NCBI GenBank assembly: GCA_019234295.1
Contig: JAFALK010000062.1
Span: 62,001-126,000, forward strand
Length of the DNA stretch: 64,000 nucleotides
Reading direction: 5' to 3'
From: Roseateles sp.
GTDB taxonomy: Bacteria; Pseudomonadota; Gammaproteobacteria; Burkholderiales; Burkholderiaceae_C
In this document: positions 16,480 to 27,364 of the stretch, piece after piece
Numbering within the stretch: position 1 is the stretch's first letter
Layout of the letters: every line of letters begins with the position of its first letter
The notes under the pieces: model-generated
The model's input: the letters and a program-made list of their open reading frames with translations, nothing else
What the model was told of the DNA's origin: nothing
Database searches by the model: none
Translations under genes and position numbers: made by a program

Positions 16480-17831
16480 TTGCCGGCCTGGACATGTGGC
16501 AACTCGGCCTGCTCTTCACCGCCGCCACGCTGCTCTTCCTGTTTTCGGGCGCGCCCATCGCGTTCGCCCTCGGCAGCGTGGCCCTGGTCTTCATGGCGCT
16601 GTTCATGCCGCGCTCGGCGCTGGACACCGTCACGCAGAACGTCTACGAGGAGATGGCGAGCATCACGCTGCTGTCGATTCCGCTCTTCATCCTCAAGGGG
16701 GCTGCGATCGGTCGATCCCGGGCCGGCCAGGATCTCTACGCGGCTCTGCATGCCTGGATGGGCCGCGTGCCCGGCGGCCTGGGCATCGCCAACGTGCTGG
16801 CCTGCGCGCTGTTCGCGGCCATGGCGGGATCGAGCCCAGCCACCTGCTCGGCCATCGGCAGTGCCGGCATCCCGGAGATGCGCAAGCGCGGCTACTCGCC
16901 CGGATTCGCCGCGGGCATCATCGCCGCCGGCGGCACGCTGGGCATCCTGCTGCCGCCCTCGATCACGATGATCCTCTACGCGGTGGCCTCCGAGCAGAGC
17001 CTAGGCCGGCTCTTCCTCGCCGGCATCGGTCCCGGGCTGCTGCTCGTGGCCTTGTTCGCAGCCTATGCGGGCTGGCGCTGGCGCCGCGAACATCACCTCG
17101 CGAAGCTCGAGTTCAAGAGCACGGGCGCCTATTCGGCGCTGCTGGACGAGGAGCGCTTCACGCTGCGCCAGAAGGTCGAGATGCTGCCGCGCGTCGCGCC
17201 CTTCGTGCTGCTGCTCACAGGCGTGATGGTGGCCCTGTACGGCGGTTTCGCCACACCCAGCGAGACAGCGGGCCTCGGCGCCGTGCTGGCCCTGCTGCTG
17301 ATCGCCGTGATCTACGGTGTCTGGCGGCCGCGCGACGTCGCGCCCATCCTGAGCGCCTCGCTCAAGGAATCGACGATGCTGATGTTCATCATCGGCATGT
17401 CCCTGCTGTTCTCATACGTCATGAGCTACCTGCATATCAGCCAGGCGGCGGCGCAGTGGATCGTGGCCATGCAGTTCTCCAAGTGGGTTCTGCTCGCCTG
17501 TGTGCTGCTGCTGGTCGTAGCGCTGGGCTTCTTCCTGCCACCGGTGTCCATCATCCTCATGACCGCGCCCATCATCCTGCCGCCGCTGAAGGCCGCTGGC
17601 TTTGATCTGGTCTGGTTCGGCATCTTGATGACGATCGTGATGGAGACGGGGCTGATCCATCCGCCCGTGGGGCTCAACATCTTCGTCATCAAGAACATCG
17701 CTCCGGACGTCTCGCTGTCACAGATCATCTGGGGCGTGCTGCCCTTCGTGCTGCTGATGTTCGGAGCCGTCCTGGCAATCTGCGTGCTGCCGGGTATCGC
17801 TACAGCGCTTCCCGGCTGGGTGATGGGCTGA
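16476..17831 (+). CDS. dctM: TRAP transporter large permease DctM
   Basis: The 451-residue inner-membrane protein has about 12 hydrophobic segments and is the ion-coupled transport subunit. Characteristic stretches are PLFILKGAAIGRS, the glycine-rich AAMAGSSPATCSAIGSAGIPEM and LLPPSITMILYAV (first half), and MTAPIILPPLKAAGFD with HPPVGLNIFVIKN (second half). The start at 16476 is set by ATGA overlap and AGGGAGG upstream. The last 32 bases overlap the 3' end of the convergent chemoreceptor gene, so the C-terminal codons of both genes constrain each other. Confidence 0.92.
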   Translation: MIAGLDMWQLGLLFTAATLLFLFSGAPIAFALGSVALVFMALFMPRSALDTVTQNVYEEMASITLLSIPLFILKGAAIGRSRAGQDLYAALHAWMGRVPGGLGIANVLACALFAAMAGSSPATCSAIGSAGIPEMRKRGYSPGFAAGIIAAGGTLGILLPPSITMILYAVASEQSLGRLFLAGIGPGLLLVALFAAYAGWRWRREHHLAKLEFKSTGAYSALLDEERFTLRQKVEMLPRVAPFVLLLTGVMVALYGGFATPSETAGLGAVLALLLIAVIYGVWRPRDVAPILSASLKESTMLMFIIGMSLLFSYVMSYLHISQAAAQWIVAMQFSKWVLLACVLLLVVALGFFLPPVSIILMTAPIILPPLKAAGFDLVWFGILMTIVMETGLIHPPVGLNIFVIKNIAPDVSLSQIIWGVLPFVLLMFGAVLAICVLPGIATALPGWVMG

Positions 17832-19371
17832 GGCGGAACCGGGCGACGACCTCTGCCAGTTGCGCAGCCTGCATCTTGAGCGACTCTGAGGCCGCTGCCG
17901 ATTCCTCGACCAGCGCCGCGTTCTGCTGGGTCATGTCGTCGAGCTGGCCGATGGCGGTATTGACCTCGGAGAGACTCTGCGTCTGCGACTGGATAGCGTC
18001 GGCGATGCCGGCGATGAGCTCGTTGACTCGTTCGATGGAGGCCACGACCTCCTTCATCGTCGTGCCTGCATCGCCCACGAGCCGCGCTCCGCCCTCGATC
18101 TGCGCGACCGAGCCGCCGATCAAGGCCTTGATCTCGCGCGCCGCTTCGGCACTGCGGCCGGCCAGAGTGCGCACTTCGCCCGCCACGACGGCGAAGCCTC
18201 GGCCCTGCTCGCCGGCTCGCGCGGATTCGACGGCCGCGTTGAGCGCGAGGATATTGGTCTGGAAGGCGATGCTGTCGATCACGCCGGTGATGTCGGCGAT
18301 CTTGCGCGAGGTGGCCTGGATGCCTTCCATGGTCGACACAACCTGGGCCACGACGCTGCCGCCTCGAACGGCCACCTGCGAGGCCGCCAGCGAGAGCTGG
18401 TGCGCCTGACGGGCCGAATCCGCGCTCTCACGCACCGTGTCGGTCACCTGCTGCATGGCGGCCGACGTCTGCTCGAGGTTGGAAGCGGCCTGTTCGGTGC
18501 GCATGGAAAGGTCCTGGCCGCCGCTGGAGATCTCTTCGCTGGCTGTGGCGATGCTGTCGGCACTGCGCTTGACCGTGCCCACCGAGGCGTTGAGCGCTTC
18601 TTGCATGCGGGCGAGGGCGCGCAGCAGGTCGCCCATCTCGTCGCCGCGCGGCGAGTGCGTCACTGCCGAGAGATCGCCGTCGGCAATGCGGTCTGCCGTG
18701 GCCGAAGCCAGGCCCAGCGGCACAGTGAGCGAACGCGAAATCGCCCAGGCGATCGCACTGCCCAGGCCCAGCGCGAGCGCCACGAGGGTCCAGATGCCCC
18801 AAATCACAGCACGGTAGCTGGAAGTCGCGGCCTGCCCGGCATCGTCCACCCCGTGAACGAGCAGATCCTTGAGGCGGGCAATGGACTCGGTCGTCGCACG
18901 GAAAGCCGTGCGCGAATCGCCGCGCACCAGAGCCAGGGCCTCCTCGCTGCGGCCTTGTGCCACGAGATCGAGAAGCTTGGGCTGCGTAGCCTTGTACGCT
19001 TCGACGGCCTTCTGCAACACCTCGAGCTCACGCCGCTCCTCCTTGCCTTGCGCGCCCGCGGCGTACTCCGAGAGCATGCGCGGCACGATCTCCCATTGCG
19101 CCGCGATGCGCGCGCTTTCGTCCTTGAGCGATCCCGTTCCGCCCCCGAGCATCAACTGCAACTCGGCGCGGCGCATCTGGTTCAGCGCCTCGTTGATGGC
19201 GGCCGTGCGCTGCGTGTTGGGCAGCCAGGTGCCAGAAAGAGAGAGCACGCTCTCCTGCACCCGGTCCACGCGGTTGACCGCGAACAGGCCCATGGTCAAA
19301 ACCAGCAGCAGGAGCAGTCCGAAGCCCAGAGCCAGCCGCAGGCCCACGCGAAGATCCGAAAGCAGTGTCAT
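17800..19371 (-). CDS. Methyl-accepting chemotaxis protein
   Basis: The 523-residue receptor has a first membrane helix (LALGFGLLLLLVLTMGLFAV), a periplasmic four-helix-bundle-like sensor (about residues 32-185), a second helix (WGIWTLVALALGLGSAIAW), HAMP, and a cytoplasmic signalling domain with the hairpin tip region IDSIAFQTNILALNAAVESA. Methylation-type helices flank it. The C-terminus RLSPSPSREAL lacks an obvious NWETF pentapeptide. It lies tail-to-tail with the TRAP operon (32-base coding overlap), so a role in taxis to the TRAP substrate is possible but only inferred from adjacency. Confidence 0.93.
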   Translation of the reverse strand: MTLLSDLRVGLRLALGFGLLLLLVLTMGLFAVNRVDRVQESVLSLSGTWLPNTQRTAAINEALNQMRRAELQLMLGGGTGSLKDESARIAAQWEIVPRMLSEYAAGAQGKEERRELEVLQKAVEAYKATQPKLLDLVAQGRSEEALALVRGDSRTAFRATTESIARLKDLLVHGVDDAGQAATSSYRAVIWGIWTLVALALGLGSAIAWAISRSLTVPLGLASATADRIADGDLSAVTHSPRGDEMGDLLRALARMQEALNASVGTVKRSADSIATASEEISSGGQDLSMRTEQAASNLEQTSAAMQQVTDTVRESADSARQAHQLSLAASQVAVRGGSVVAQVVSTMEGIQATSRKIADITGVIDSIAFQTNILALNAAVESARAGEQGRGFAVVAGEVRTLAGRSAEAAREIKALIGGSVAQIEGGARLVGDAGTTMKEVVASIERVNELIAGIADAIQSQTQSLSEVNTAIGQLDDMTQQNAALVEESAAASESLKMQAAQLAEVVARFRLSPSPSREAL

Positions 19372-19455
19372 GCCGAGCGCCTCGATTGCCCCGCGCCGAT
19401 GCGGGCCTAACGAGAAAGTAGCACGGCATGTCAGCGTCCAACAAGCTCAATCTGA

Positions 19456-19896
19456 CTACTGGCTGGCCAGGTGAATCTCGTTGACGACAAAGCGCTGAGC
19501 GCCGTCCTCTTCGGGTGCGAGGAAGACGATCTTGAAGGCATAGGCCTGGGCGCCGCGCGCGTCGGCCTGGCAGCTCAGCTCCCGCACTGCGCGACGAACG
19601 GCCTGGCGCGTCTGGTCGTACTGGATCGGGAAGCCGCGCGTCCTGACTTCGCTGACATTGCTGCCGTCGAGCTGGAAGCGCACTGTCATCTCGCCAACGG
19701 GTTGCTCCCTGAACCAGGAGCCGCTGAGCTTGTCGCTCAGCGAGGTGTCAATGTTGGGGCAGGCATGTCGGACGTCATTGCGTTCCAGCCGCTGGTATTG
19801 GCCGCTGACTTCGACGCGATTCAGATCGTCCGAGGGGGCCGCGCCGGCTGTGGTGGCAAAGAGGGCCAGGGGAATCAGGGCAAGACGGGTGTTCAT
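19456..19896 (-). CDS. Small secreted protein of unknown function
   Basis: The 146-residue protein has a clear signal peptide (MNTRLALIPLALFATTAGAA). The mature part has two cysteines (HACPNI and LSCQA) that could form a disulfide, and no domain I recognise. A good ribosome site (AAGGAG) precedes the ATG. It is 84 bases upstream of the chemoreceptor gene on the same strand and may share its transcript. The strong codon bias and signal peptide support it as real. Confidence 0.7.
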   Translation of the reverse strand: MNTRLALIPLALFATTAGAAPSDDLNRVEVSGQYQRLERNDVRHACPNIDTSLSDKLSGSWFREQPVGEMTVRFQLDGSNVSEVRTRGFPIQYDQTRQAVRRAVRELSCQADARGAQAYAFKIVFLAPEEDGAQRFVVNEIHLASQ

Positions 19897-19984
19897 GGTT
19901 CGCTCCTTGGGTTGGCTGGCTTCGAGTGACTGTTGTCAGCTCGGAGTCAAAGTTAGGCGCGCCGGACTTCGATCGAAAGCGTGC

Positions 19985-20090
19985 AGCGACGAGCCGCGGG
20001 GCCGGTGCGACGAACCGTGGTCGAAGTGGAGCGAAGTGCGGATTGCGCGACGAAACCGGAATCGCGCGACGAATTGCCCCCTCGCGCGGC
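19985..20090. repeat. Degenerate ~20-base-phased GCGACGA(A/G) repeats upstream of ligA
   Basis: The octamer GCGACGAA or a one-base variant begins at 19986, 20007, 20047 and 20066, with a weaker copy (GCGAAG) near 20030, so copies fall at roughly 20-base steps. The gap 19897-20169 is otherwise without a gene. The role is unknown; two-turn phasing would suit protein binding on one DNA face. Confidence 0.45.
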
Positions 20091-20109
20091 ACCGAATTGC
20101 AATCGATGA

Positions 20110-22212
<2,103 letters not shown>

Positions 22213-22220
22213 GTATCGAG

Positions 22221-22466
22221 ATGACAGACACCCAACGCCCTGAGCTCCCCGACCACCTGAGCGTCGATCCCCGCAGCCCCCATCATGTCGCCGCCGTGTT
22301 CGAGCACGAGATCGGCATCCGCTTCAACGGCAAGGAACGCCACGATGTGGAGGAGTACTGCGTCAGCGAAGGCTGGATCAAGGTGCCGGCCGGCAAGACC
22401 CTGGATCGCAAGGGCCGCCCGCTGTGCATCAAGCTCAAGGGCGCCGTCGAGGCCTTCTACAAATAA
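22221..22466 (+). CDS. DUF3297 family protein
   Basis: The 81-residue protein matches the small conserved DUF3297 family of proteobacteria: the core HHVAAVFEHEIGIRFNGKER and GWIKVPAGKTLDRKGRPL are characteristic. Its function is unknown; it is sometimes misnamed glutathione peroxidase. It is cytoplasmic, with no signal or metal motif apparent. It lies eight bases after ligA and is very likely in the same transcript. Confidence 0.88.
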   Translation: MTDTQRPELPDHLSVDPRSPHHVAAVFEHEIGIRFNGKERHDVEEYCVSEGWIKVPAGKTLDRKGRPLCIKLKGAVEAFYK

Positions 22467-22476
22467 TTCGAGGAAC

Positions 22477-23208
22477 CTATCTCGGCGCGCCGCGCCGGCA
22501 CGTAAAAAAGGCATTGAGTGTGAGGCGGCCGAGGCGCGGATCTCTGCTGAGCTGCGCAGGTGACTCGACATCGGCCGAGTGGAAGAGGCCGCCGTCGTAG
22601 ATGATCATGCGGTTCCAGGCGGCCGGGATGCTCGCAACGCGCTCGAAGAAGGCATTGGAGCCGTCCATATAGCCAGGCCGAACCTGCGGCCGACGCTGAC
22701 TGAACGTCTGCGCGTCCAGCGTCTGGCTGTCGATCAGCAGTCGGTCGAGTTCGCGTCCGGCCAGAAGCGGCCGGTAAAAGCTCGTGCCGCCGAGGGCCGG
22801 ATTGCGGAAGAGGTAGAGCACCGAGGCTGCGAACAGGACCTGCGCATCGGTGCTGACGCGGTCGCGATGGCACAGCCACTGCACGGGCGTGAGCTCCTCC
22901 GGCGGTGTGCTGATGAGCGAGAAACGGACGCTGGCATCCAGGGTGCGCCGCGCACCGAGCAGGGCGCGAGCGCGCTGGGCAAAGCAGTCGAGCACGGCGT
23001 GCTTCAGCGCAGACGGAGCCTCCAGCACGAGGCCCGGATAGGGGTAGCTGCGCGGCGCGGTGAATGGCTCATTGGCCGCCCATTCGGCCCAGACCTCGGG
23101 CTCGTGCAGCACGTCGTCGATGACGACGCAGACGCCGCCATCGGGCAGTTCCACGGTCTGCAGCCGGGGAGTGGGGTTGAACCAGGGAGCGGCCGGCAGC
23201 ATGTTCAT
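22477..23208 (-). CDS. DUF6445-like putative 2OG-type oxygenase
   Basis: The 243-residue protein shows PLQWLCHRD-like and DGGLFHSAD segments (actual text VQWLCHRDR and IIYDGGLFHSAD) at the spacing of an oxygenase-like double-stranded beta-helix, together with ALGGTSFYRPL between them; this is the pattern of DUF6445 proteins. If iron-binding, candidates are the His/Asp of CHRD and the His of LFHS. Substrate is unknown. The start at 23208 overlaps the TGA of waaA (ATGA). A longer frame from 23325 would overlap waaA extensively and is rejected. Translational coupling to waaA hints at an envelope-related role, which is only inference. Confidence 0.68.
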   Translation of the reverse strand: MNMLPAAPWFNPTPRLQTVELPDGGVCVVIDDVLHEPEVWAEWAANEPFTAPRSYPYPGLVLEAPSALKHAVLDCFAQRARALLGARRTLDASVRFSLISTPPEELTPVQWLCHRDRVSTDAQVLFAASVLYLFRNPALGGTSFYRPLLAGRELDRLLIDSQTLDAQTFSQRRPQVRPGYMDGSNAFFERVASIPAAWNRMIIYDGGLFHSADVESPAQLSRDPRLGRLTLNAFFTCRRGAPR

Positions 23209-24476
23209 GGCTGTGGCAGAAAGACCGCAACGGCTTGCGCCATGCGCGCCGCGGCGCCGCGATGGGCTGCGGCAAAGGCTTGCGCCGCAGCCGCCTTCTT
23301 GGCTTGACGCACGGGGGTCTGACACAGTTCGAGCCCGGCGCTCAGTCCTTCATCCATGTCCGTCACGCGCTGGGCGGCGCCGGCTTCCTCGGCCAGTCTG
23401 GAGGCTTCTGCAAAGTTGAAGGTGTGCGGGCCCATCACCAGCGGACAGCCGCAGGCAGCGGCCTGGATGAGGTTCTGGCCACCCAGGGGCGCGAAGCTGC
23501 CGCCGAGCAGGGCCACATCCGACATGCCGTAGTACAGCGGCATCTCGCGCATGGAGTCACCGAGCCAGGCGTCGGCCATCAAGGACTCGGGGTTCGGCTC
23601 GGTGCCCCAGCTGCTGCGCCGTGCGAGCTTGAGGCCCGCTGCGTGCACCAACTCCGCAACTTCGTCGAAGCGCTGCGGATGGCGCGGCACGATGAGCAGC
23701 AAGGGCTTGCCACGGGTCGCTACCTTGGCCCACGCTTGCAGCAACATCGTCTCCTCGCCTTCACGCGAGACGGCCAAGAGCAGCACGGGCCGGCCCAAGC
23801 GCTGGCGCCATGCACGGCCGCGAGCGAGCACGGCCTCGTCGACCGCCAGCTCGTACTTAAGATTGCCCATCACGCGCACATCGGGTGCGCCGGTGGCCCG
23901 CATGCGCTGCGCATCGGCTTCGGTCTGTGCCAGCGCCAAGCGGATGCGCCGCGCCGCCGGATAGAGCAGGGCGGCGAAGCGCCGGCCTCGGCGCGCGCTC
24001 CTCTCGGAGAGGCGCGCATTGGCCAGCACCATGGGGCAGGGCGCGAAGTGCAGGAGGTTGGGCCAGATCTCGGTCTCCATCAACACGCCGACGGCCGGCT
24101 GCCAATGGCGGAAGAAGCGCTGAACCGCGCCGGGCGTATCGAACGGCAACCAGCATTGCACGTCGCGCTCGCGCAGCAGGTCGCGGCCGGCTTCGCGGCC
24201 GGTGGCGGTGCTGCAGGTCAGCAGCAGGCGCAGGCCCGGCTGACGGGTCCGCAATTCATCGACCAGCGCAGCGGCGGCAAGCGTCTCGCCGAGCGAGACG
24301 GCATGCACCCACACCCAGCCTTGGCCGGGGGCGTTCCGATAGAAACCCAGTCGCTCGCCGAGGGACTGGCGGTACGCCGGCTCCTTCGCCCCGCGCCGCC
24401 ACAGCCGCAGCAGGTACAGCGGCGTAACCAGGCGCAGCAGGGCGCTGTAGAACACTCGGGCGAGAGCTTCCTTCAA
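23205..24476 (-). CDS. waaA: 3-deoxy-D-manno-octulosonic acid (KDO) transferase
   Basis: The 423-residue inner-membrane-associated GT30 glycosyltransferase adds KDO from CMP-KDO to lipid IV-A in LPS core synthesis. Diagnostic stretches are the N-terminal hydrophobic anchor, WVHAVSLGETLAAAALVDEL, VLMETEIWPNLLHFAP, and the donor-binding GGSFAPLGGQNLIQAAACG followed by GPHTFNFAEAS. Length is typical. Both ends overlap neighbours (phosphomannomutase upstream, DUF6445 downstream) by four bases, forming a tight three-gene envelope-sugar operon. Confidence 0.95.
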   Translation of the reverse strand: MKEALARVFYSALLRLVTPLYLLRLWRRGAKEPAYRQSLGERLGFYRNAPGQGWVWVHAVSLGETLAAAALVDELRTRQPGLRLLLTCSTATGREAGRDLLRERDVQCWLPFDTPGAVQRFFRHWQPAVGVLMETEIWPNLLHFAPCPMVLANARLSERSARRGRRFAALLYPAARRIRLALAQTEADAQRMRATGAPDVRVMGNLKYELAVDEAVLARGRAWRQRLGRPVLLLAVSREGEETMLLQAWAKVATRGKPLLLIVPRHPQRFDEVAELVHAAGLKLARRSSWGTEPNPESLMADAWLGDSMREMPLYYGMSDVALLGGSFAPLGGQNLIQAAACGCPLVMGPHTFNFAEASRLAEEAGAAQRVTDMDEGLSAGLELCQTPVRQAKKAAAAQAFAAAHRGAAARMAQAVAVFLPQP

Positions 24477-25858
24477 TGGCCGGCGCTGAAGTGCAGTTCG
24501 GGCTTGACGCGCTTGAGCTGCGCCAACACGTCGTGCTGGATGCGGTCCAGCGCCGCCTGCGTGTGTCCCTCGAAGCGCAGCACGAGCACGGGCGTGGTGT
24601 TGGACGGGCGCACGAGGCCGAAACCGTCGGGATAGTCCACGCGCAGGCCGTCGATGGTCGTGATCTCGCCGCCCGGGAATTCGGCGATCGCCTTGAGCTG
24701 CTTCACCACCTCATGGTGCTCGCCCTCGGCGCAGGCTACGTTGAGCTCGGGCGTGTTGAAACTGTTGGGCAGACCGTTGAGCACGGCGCTCGGGTCCTGG
24801 CTGCGCGAGAGGATCTCCAGCATGCGGCCCGCCGTGTACATCGCATCGTCGAAGCCGTACCAGCGCTCGTTGAAGAAGATATGACCCGAGAGCTCGCCGG
24901 CCATGGGCGCGCCGGTTTCCTTGAGCTTGGCCTTGGCCAGCGAGTGGCCCGTCATCCACATCAGCGGCTTGCCACCATGCTCGCGGATCCACGGCGCGAG
25001 GCGCTGGCTGCATTTGACGTCGTAGATGATCTCGGCGCCCTTGTTCCGCTTCAGGATGTCGGCAGCGAGCAGCATGATCTGCCGGTCCGGCATGATCATC
25101 GTGCCATCCTTGGTGACGATGCCCAGGCGGTCACCGTCGCCGTCGAAGGCTAGGCCCAGCTCGGCGTCGCAGGCATGGACGATGCGCTTGAGATCTTCGA
25201 GGTTCTCGGGGCGCGAGGGGTCGGGATGATGGTTGGGGAAGTCGCCGTCCACCTTGCTGAAGATGTCGATGACCTCACAGCCCAGAGCGCGCAGAATGGC
25301 GGGGGCGCTGGCGCCTGGGATGCCATTGCCGCTGTCCACGACTATCTTCATCGGGCGCGCGAGCTTGCAGTCGTTCACGATGCGGTGGGTGTACTCGGCC
25401 AGCACATTCATGGTGCCGACGCGGCCCTTGCCGTTGGCGTAGTCCTGCGCCTCAATGCGGCGTTTCAAGCCCTGGATCTGCTCGCCGTAGACGGCGGCGC
25501 CCTTCAGAACCATCTTGAAGCCGTTGTAGTCCTTGGGGTTGTGGCTGCCCGTGACCATGATGCCGCTGTTGCAGCCGTACTTGCTGCGGGTCGCGGCCAC
25601 GTAATAGAGCATGGGCGTGGTCACGGCGCCGCAGTCGACCACATCCAGGCCCGTGGCCCGCAGGCCGCGGATCAGCGCGGCCACGAGGCTCGGACCCGAA
25701 ATCCGGCCATCGCGGCCGACGGCCACGGCCCGTTCGCCCAGCGCGAGAGCTTCGGTGCCGAAGGCCCGGCCCAGGTGCTCGGCAAAGGTTTCGTCGATGG
25801 TGCTACCTACGACACCGCGAATGTCGTAGGCCTTGAAGATCGAAGCGGCGACTTGCAT
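24473..25858 (-). CDS. Phosphomannomutase/phosphoglucomutase (AlgC/ManB type)
   Basis: The 461-residue alpha-D-phosphohexomutase interconverts hexose-6-phosphate and hexose-1-phosphate for surface sugar-nucleotides. The phosphoserine loop TGSHNPKDYNG carries S105, the Mg2+ site is D239GDGDR, and the sugar-binding GELSGH and the C-terminal phosphate loop RPSNTTPVLVLRFE are intact. The start MQVAASIFKAYDIRG is the conserved N-terminus. The reading frame stays open upstream for another 1.2 kb, but that part is antisense to ada-alkA and is not coding. TACAAT about 33 bases before the ATG is a likely -10. Confidence 0.94.
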   Translation of the reverse strand: MQVAASIFKAYDIRGVVGSTIDETFAEHLGRAFGTEALALGERAVAVGRDGRISGPSLVAALIRGLRATGLDVVDCGAVTTPMLYYVAATRSKYGCNSGIMVTGSHNPKDYNGFKMVLKGAAVYGEQIQGLKRRIEAQDYANGKGRVGTMNVLAEYTHRIVNDCKLARPMKIVVDSGNGIPGASAPAILRALGCEVIDIFSKVDGDFPNHHPDPSRPENLEDLKRIVHACDAELGLAFDGDGDRLGIVTKDGTMIMPDRQIMLLAADILKRNKGAEIIYDVKCSQRLAPWIREHGGKPLMWMTGHSLAKAKLKETGAPMAGELSGHIFFNERWYGFDDAMYTAGRMLEILSRSQDPSAVLNGLPNSFNTPELNVACAEGEHHEVVKQLKAIAEFPGGEITTIDGLRVDYPDGFGLVRPSNTTPVLVLRFEGHTQAALDRIQHDVLAQLKRVKPELHFSAGH

Positions 25859-25947
25859 GGAATGCTCTTGATAAGGATAGGTCGGCCGGCATTGTAGGCA
25901 TCGAGGCAGATGTCCGAAAACGGCCAGTCGGTGGCGGCTTGGCAACC

Positions 25948-25953
25948 TAAGAT
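25948..25953 (+). promoter_or_regulatory. Candidate -10 (TAAGAT) for leaderless ada-alkA
   Basis: TAAGAT is followed by seven bases and ATG at 25961. There is no Shine-Dalgarno sequence. The spacing suggests transcription begins at the start codon. No clear Ada box was recognised. Confidence 0.4.
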
Positions 25954-25960
25954 GACGGCC

Positions 25961-27364
25961 ATGGACCCCTTGGAACCCAACGCCTGCTATCCCGCCCTCG
26001 TCGCCCGCGACGCGCGCTTTGACGGGCGGTTCTTCGTCGGCGTGACTTCCACGGGCGTCTACTGCAGGCCCATCTGCCGCGTGCGCACACCCAAGCTCGC
26101 CAACTGCCGCTTCTTCGGCACAGCGGCCCAGGCGGAGGCGGCGCGCTTCAGGCCCTGTCTCAAGTGCCGGCCGGAGCTGGCGCCGCGCTCGGCGTTCACG
26201 GCCATGGATGCGGCGGGCCAACTGGCCCGCGAGGCGGCGCGGTTGATCGAGGCGGGCGAGGACTCCATGTTCGCGGTGGCCGAGCGCCTGGGCGTGACCG
26301 ACCGCCACCTGCGTCGCATCTTCGCAGCCGAGCATGGCGTGACGCCGCTTCAGTACCTGCAAACGCGCCGCCTGCTGCTCGCCAAGCAGCTGCTGACCGA
26401 CAGCGCCTTGCCGGTGGCCCAGGTCGCCCATGCGTCCGGTTTCGCCAGCCTGCGGCGCTTCAACGCGGCCTTCCTGGCGCATTACCGCCTCCAACCCACG
26501 GCCTTGCGCCGCGAGGGCGGGCAGGCAAGCGTGCCCGCCTTGCGTCTGGCCTATCGCGAGCCCTACGACGTGGACGGCTTGCTGCGCTTCCTCGAGGCTC
26601 GGGCCATCCGAGGGGTGGAGCAGGTCGACGTGCCTAACGCCGTGGTCGAGCGCAGCGTGGTGCTCGTCCACCAAGAGCAATGCCTGCGGGGCGGGGTTCG
26701 CGTGAGCTTTACGCGGCCCGGTCGGGTCGAGGTGCAACTGGCGCCTGTGCTCTGGCCTGCCGTGGCCAGCCTGCTGCCCCTGTTGCGGCGCTGGCTCGAT
26801 CTGGACGCCGATCCGGCCGCCATTGCCGCGGCCTTGCCGGCCGGCGCGCCCCAGGGTCTGCGTTTGCCAGGTGCGCTCGATCGCTTCGAGCTCGCCGTGC
26901 GGGCCGTGCTGGGCCAGCAAGTCACGGTGGCCGCGGCGCGGACCGTCGCCGGCCGTTTCGTTGAGCGCTTCGGCACGCCGCTGGAGGGGGGGCTCATCGG
27001 GTTTCCGCAGCCGCAGGCCATTGCCGGCGCACCCATCGAGCACATTGCCGAACTGGGCATCATCCGACAGCGCGCCGCGGCATTACAGGCTATCGCGGCG
27101 GCATGGCCGGGCCTGCTGTTCGCTCAGGGCGCGCTGCCGTCTGACGAACAGCTGAGGCGGGCCCAGGCCGAGCTCGAAGCCCTGCCAGGCATCGGCCCCT
27201 GGACGGCTCGCTACATGTTGATGCGCGGCTGGAGCTGGCCCGATGCCTGGCTGCCGGGCGACGTGGCGCTGAAGAAGGCTCGCAGCGGACAGATCGGCAC
27301 CGGCGATGAATTTCGTCCCTACCGCAGCTATGCCGTGCTGCATTTCTGGAGGACCCTGACATGA
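25961..27364 (+). CDS. Ada N-terminal/AraC/AlkA fusion: DNA-3-methyladenine glycosylase and methylation sensor
   Basis: The 467-residue, three-part protein begins with an Ada zinc domain whose C35, C39, C66 and C69 are all present; C35 is the methyl-phosphotriester acceptor position. An AraC-type HTH follows (about 85-185: FAVAERLGVTDRHLRRIF and VAQVAHASGFASLRRFNAAF), then an AlkA N-domain and an HhH-GPD glycosylase with LPGIGPWTARYM and the catalytic Asp in LPGDVALKK. It should sense backbone methylation, activate transcription and excise alkylated bases. Upstream in-frame starts at 25910 and 25952 exist. The ogt gene overlaps its stop by ATGA. Confidence 0.92.
   Translation: MDPLEPNACYPALVARDARFDGRFFVGVTSTGVYCRPICRVRTPKLANCRFFGTAAQAEAARFRPCLKCRPELAPRSAFTAMDAAGQLAREAARLIEAGEDSMFAVAERLGVTDRHLRRIFAAEHGVTPLQYLQTRRLLLAKQLLTDSALPVAQVAHASGFASLRRFNAAFLAHYRLQPTALRREGGQASVPALRLAYREPYDVDGLLRFLEARAIRGVEQVDVPNAVVERSVVLVHQEQCLRGGVRVSFTRPGRVEVQLAPVLWPAVASLLPLLRRWLDLDADPAAIAAALPAGAPQGLRLPGALDRFELAVRAVLGQQVTVAAARTVAGRFVERFGTPLEGGLIGFPQPQAIAGAPIEHIAELGIIRQRAAALQAIAAAWPGLLFAQGALPSDEQLRRAQAELEALPGIGPWTARYMLMRGWSWPDAWLPGDVALKKARSGQIGTGDEFRPYRSYAVLHFWRTLT

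Noticed and set aside
25859-27043. Upstream continuation of the phosphomannomutase reading frame (856 codons in all)
   Set aside because: It is antisense to ada-alkA, has the low-complexity composition of a shadow frame in high-GC DNA, and the conserved mutase N-terminus starts at 25858.
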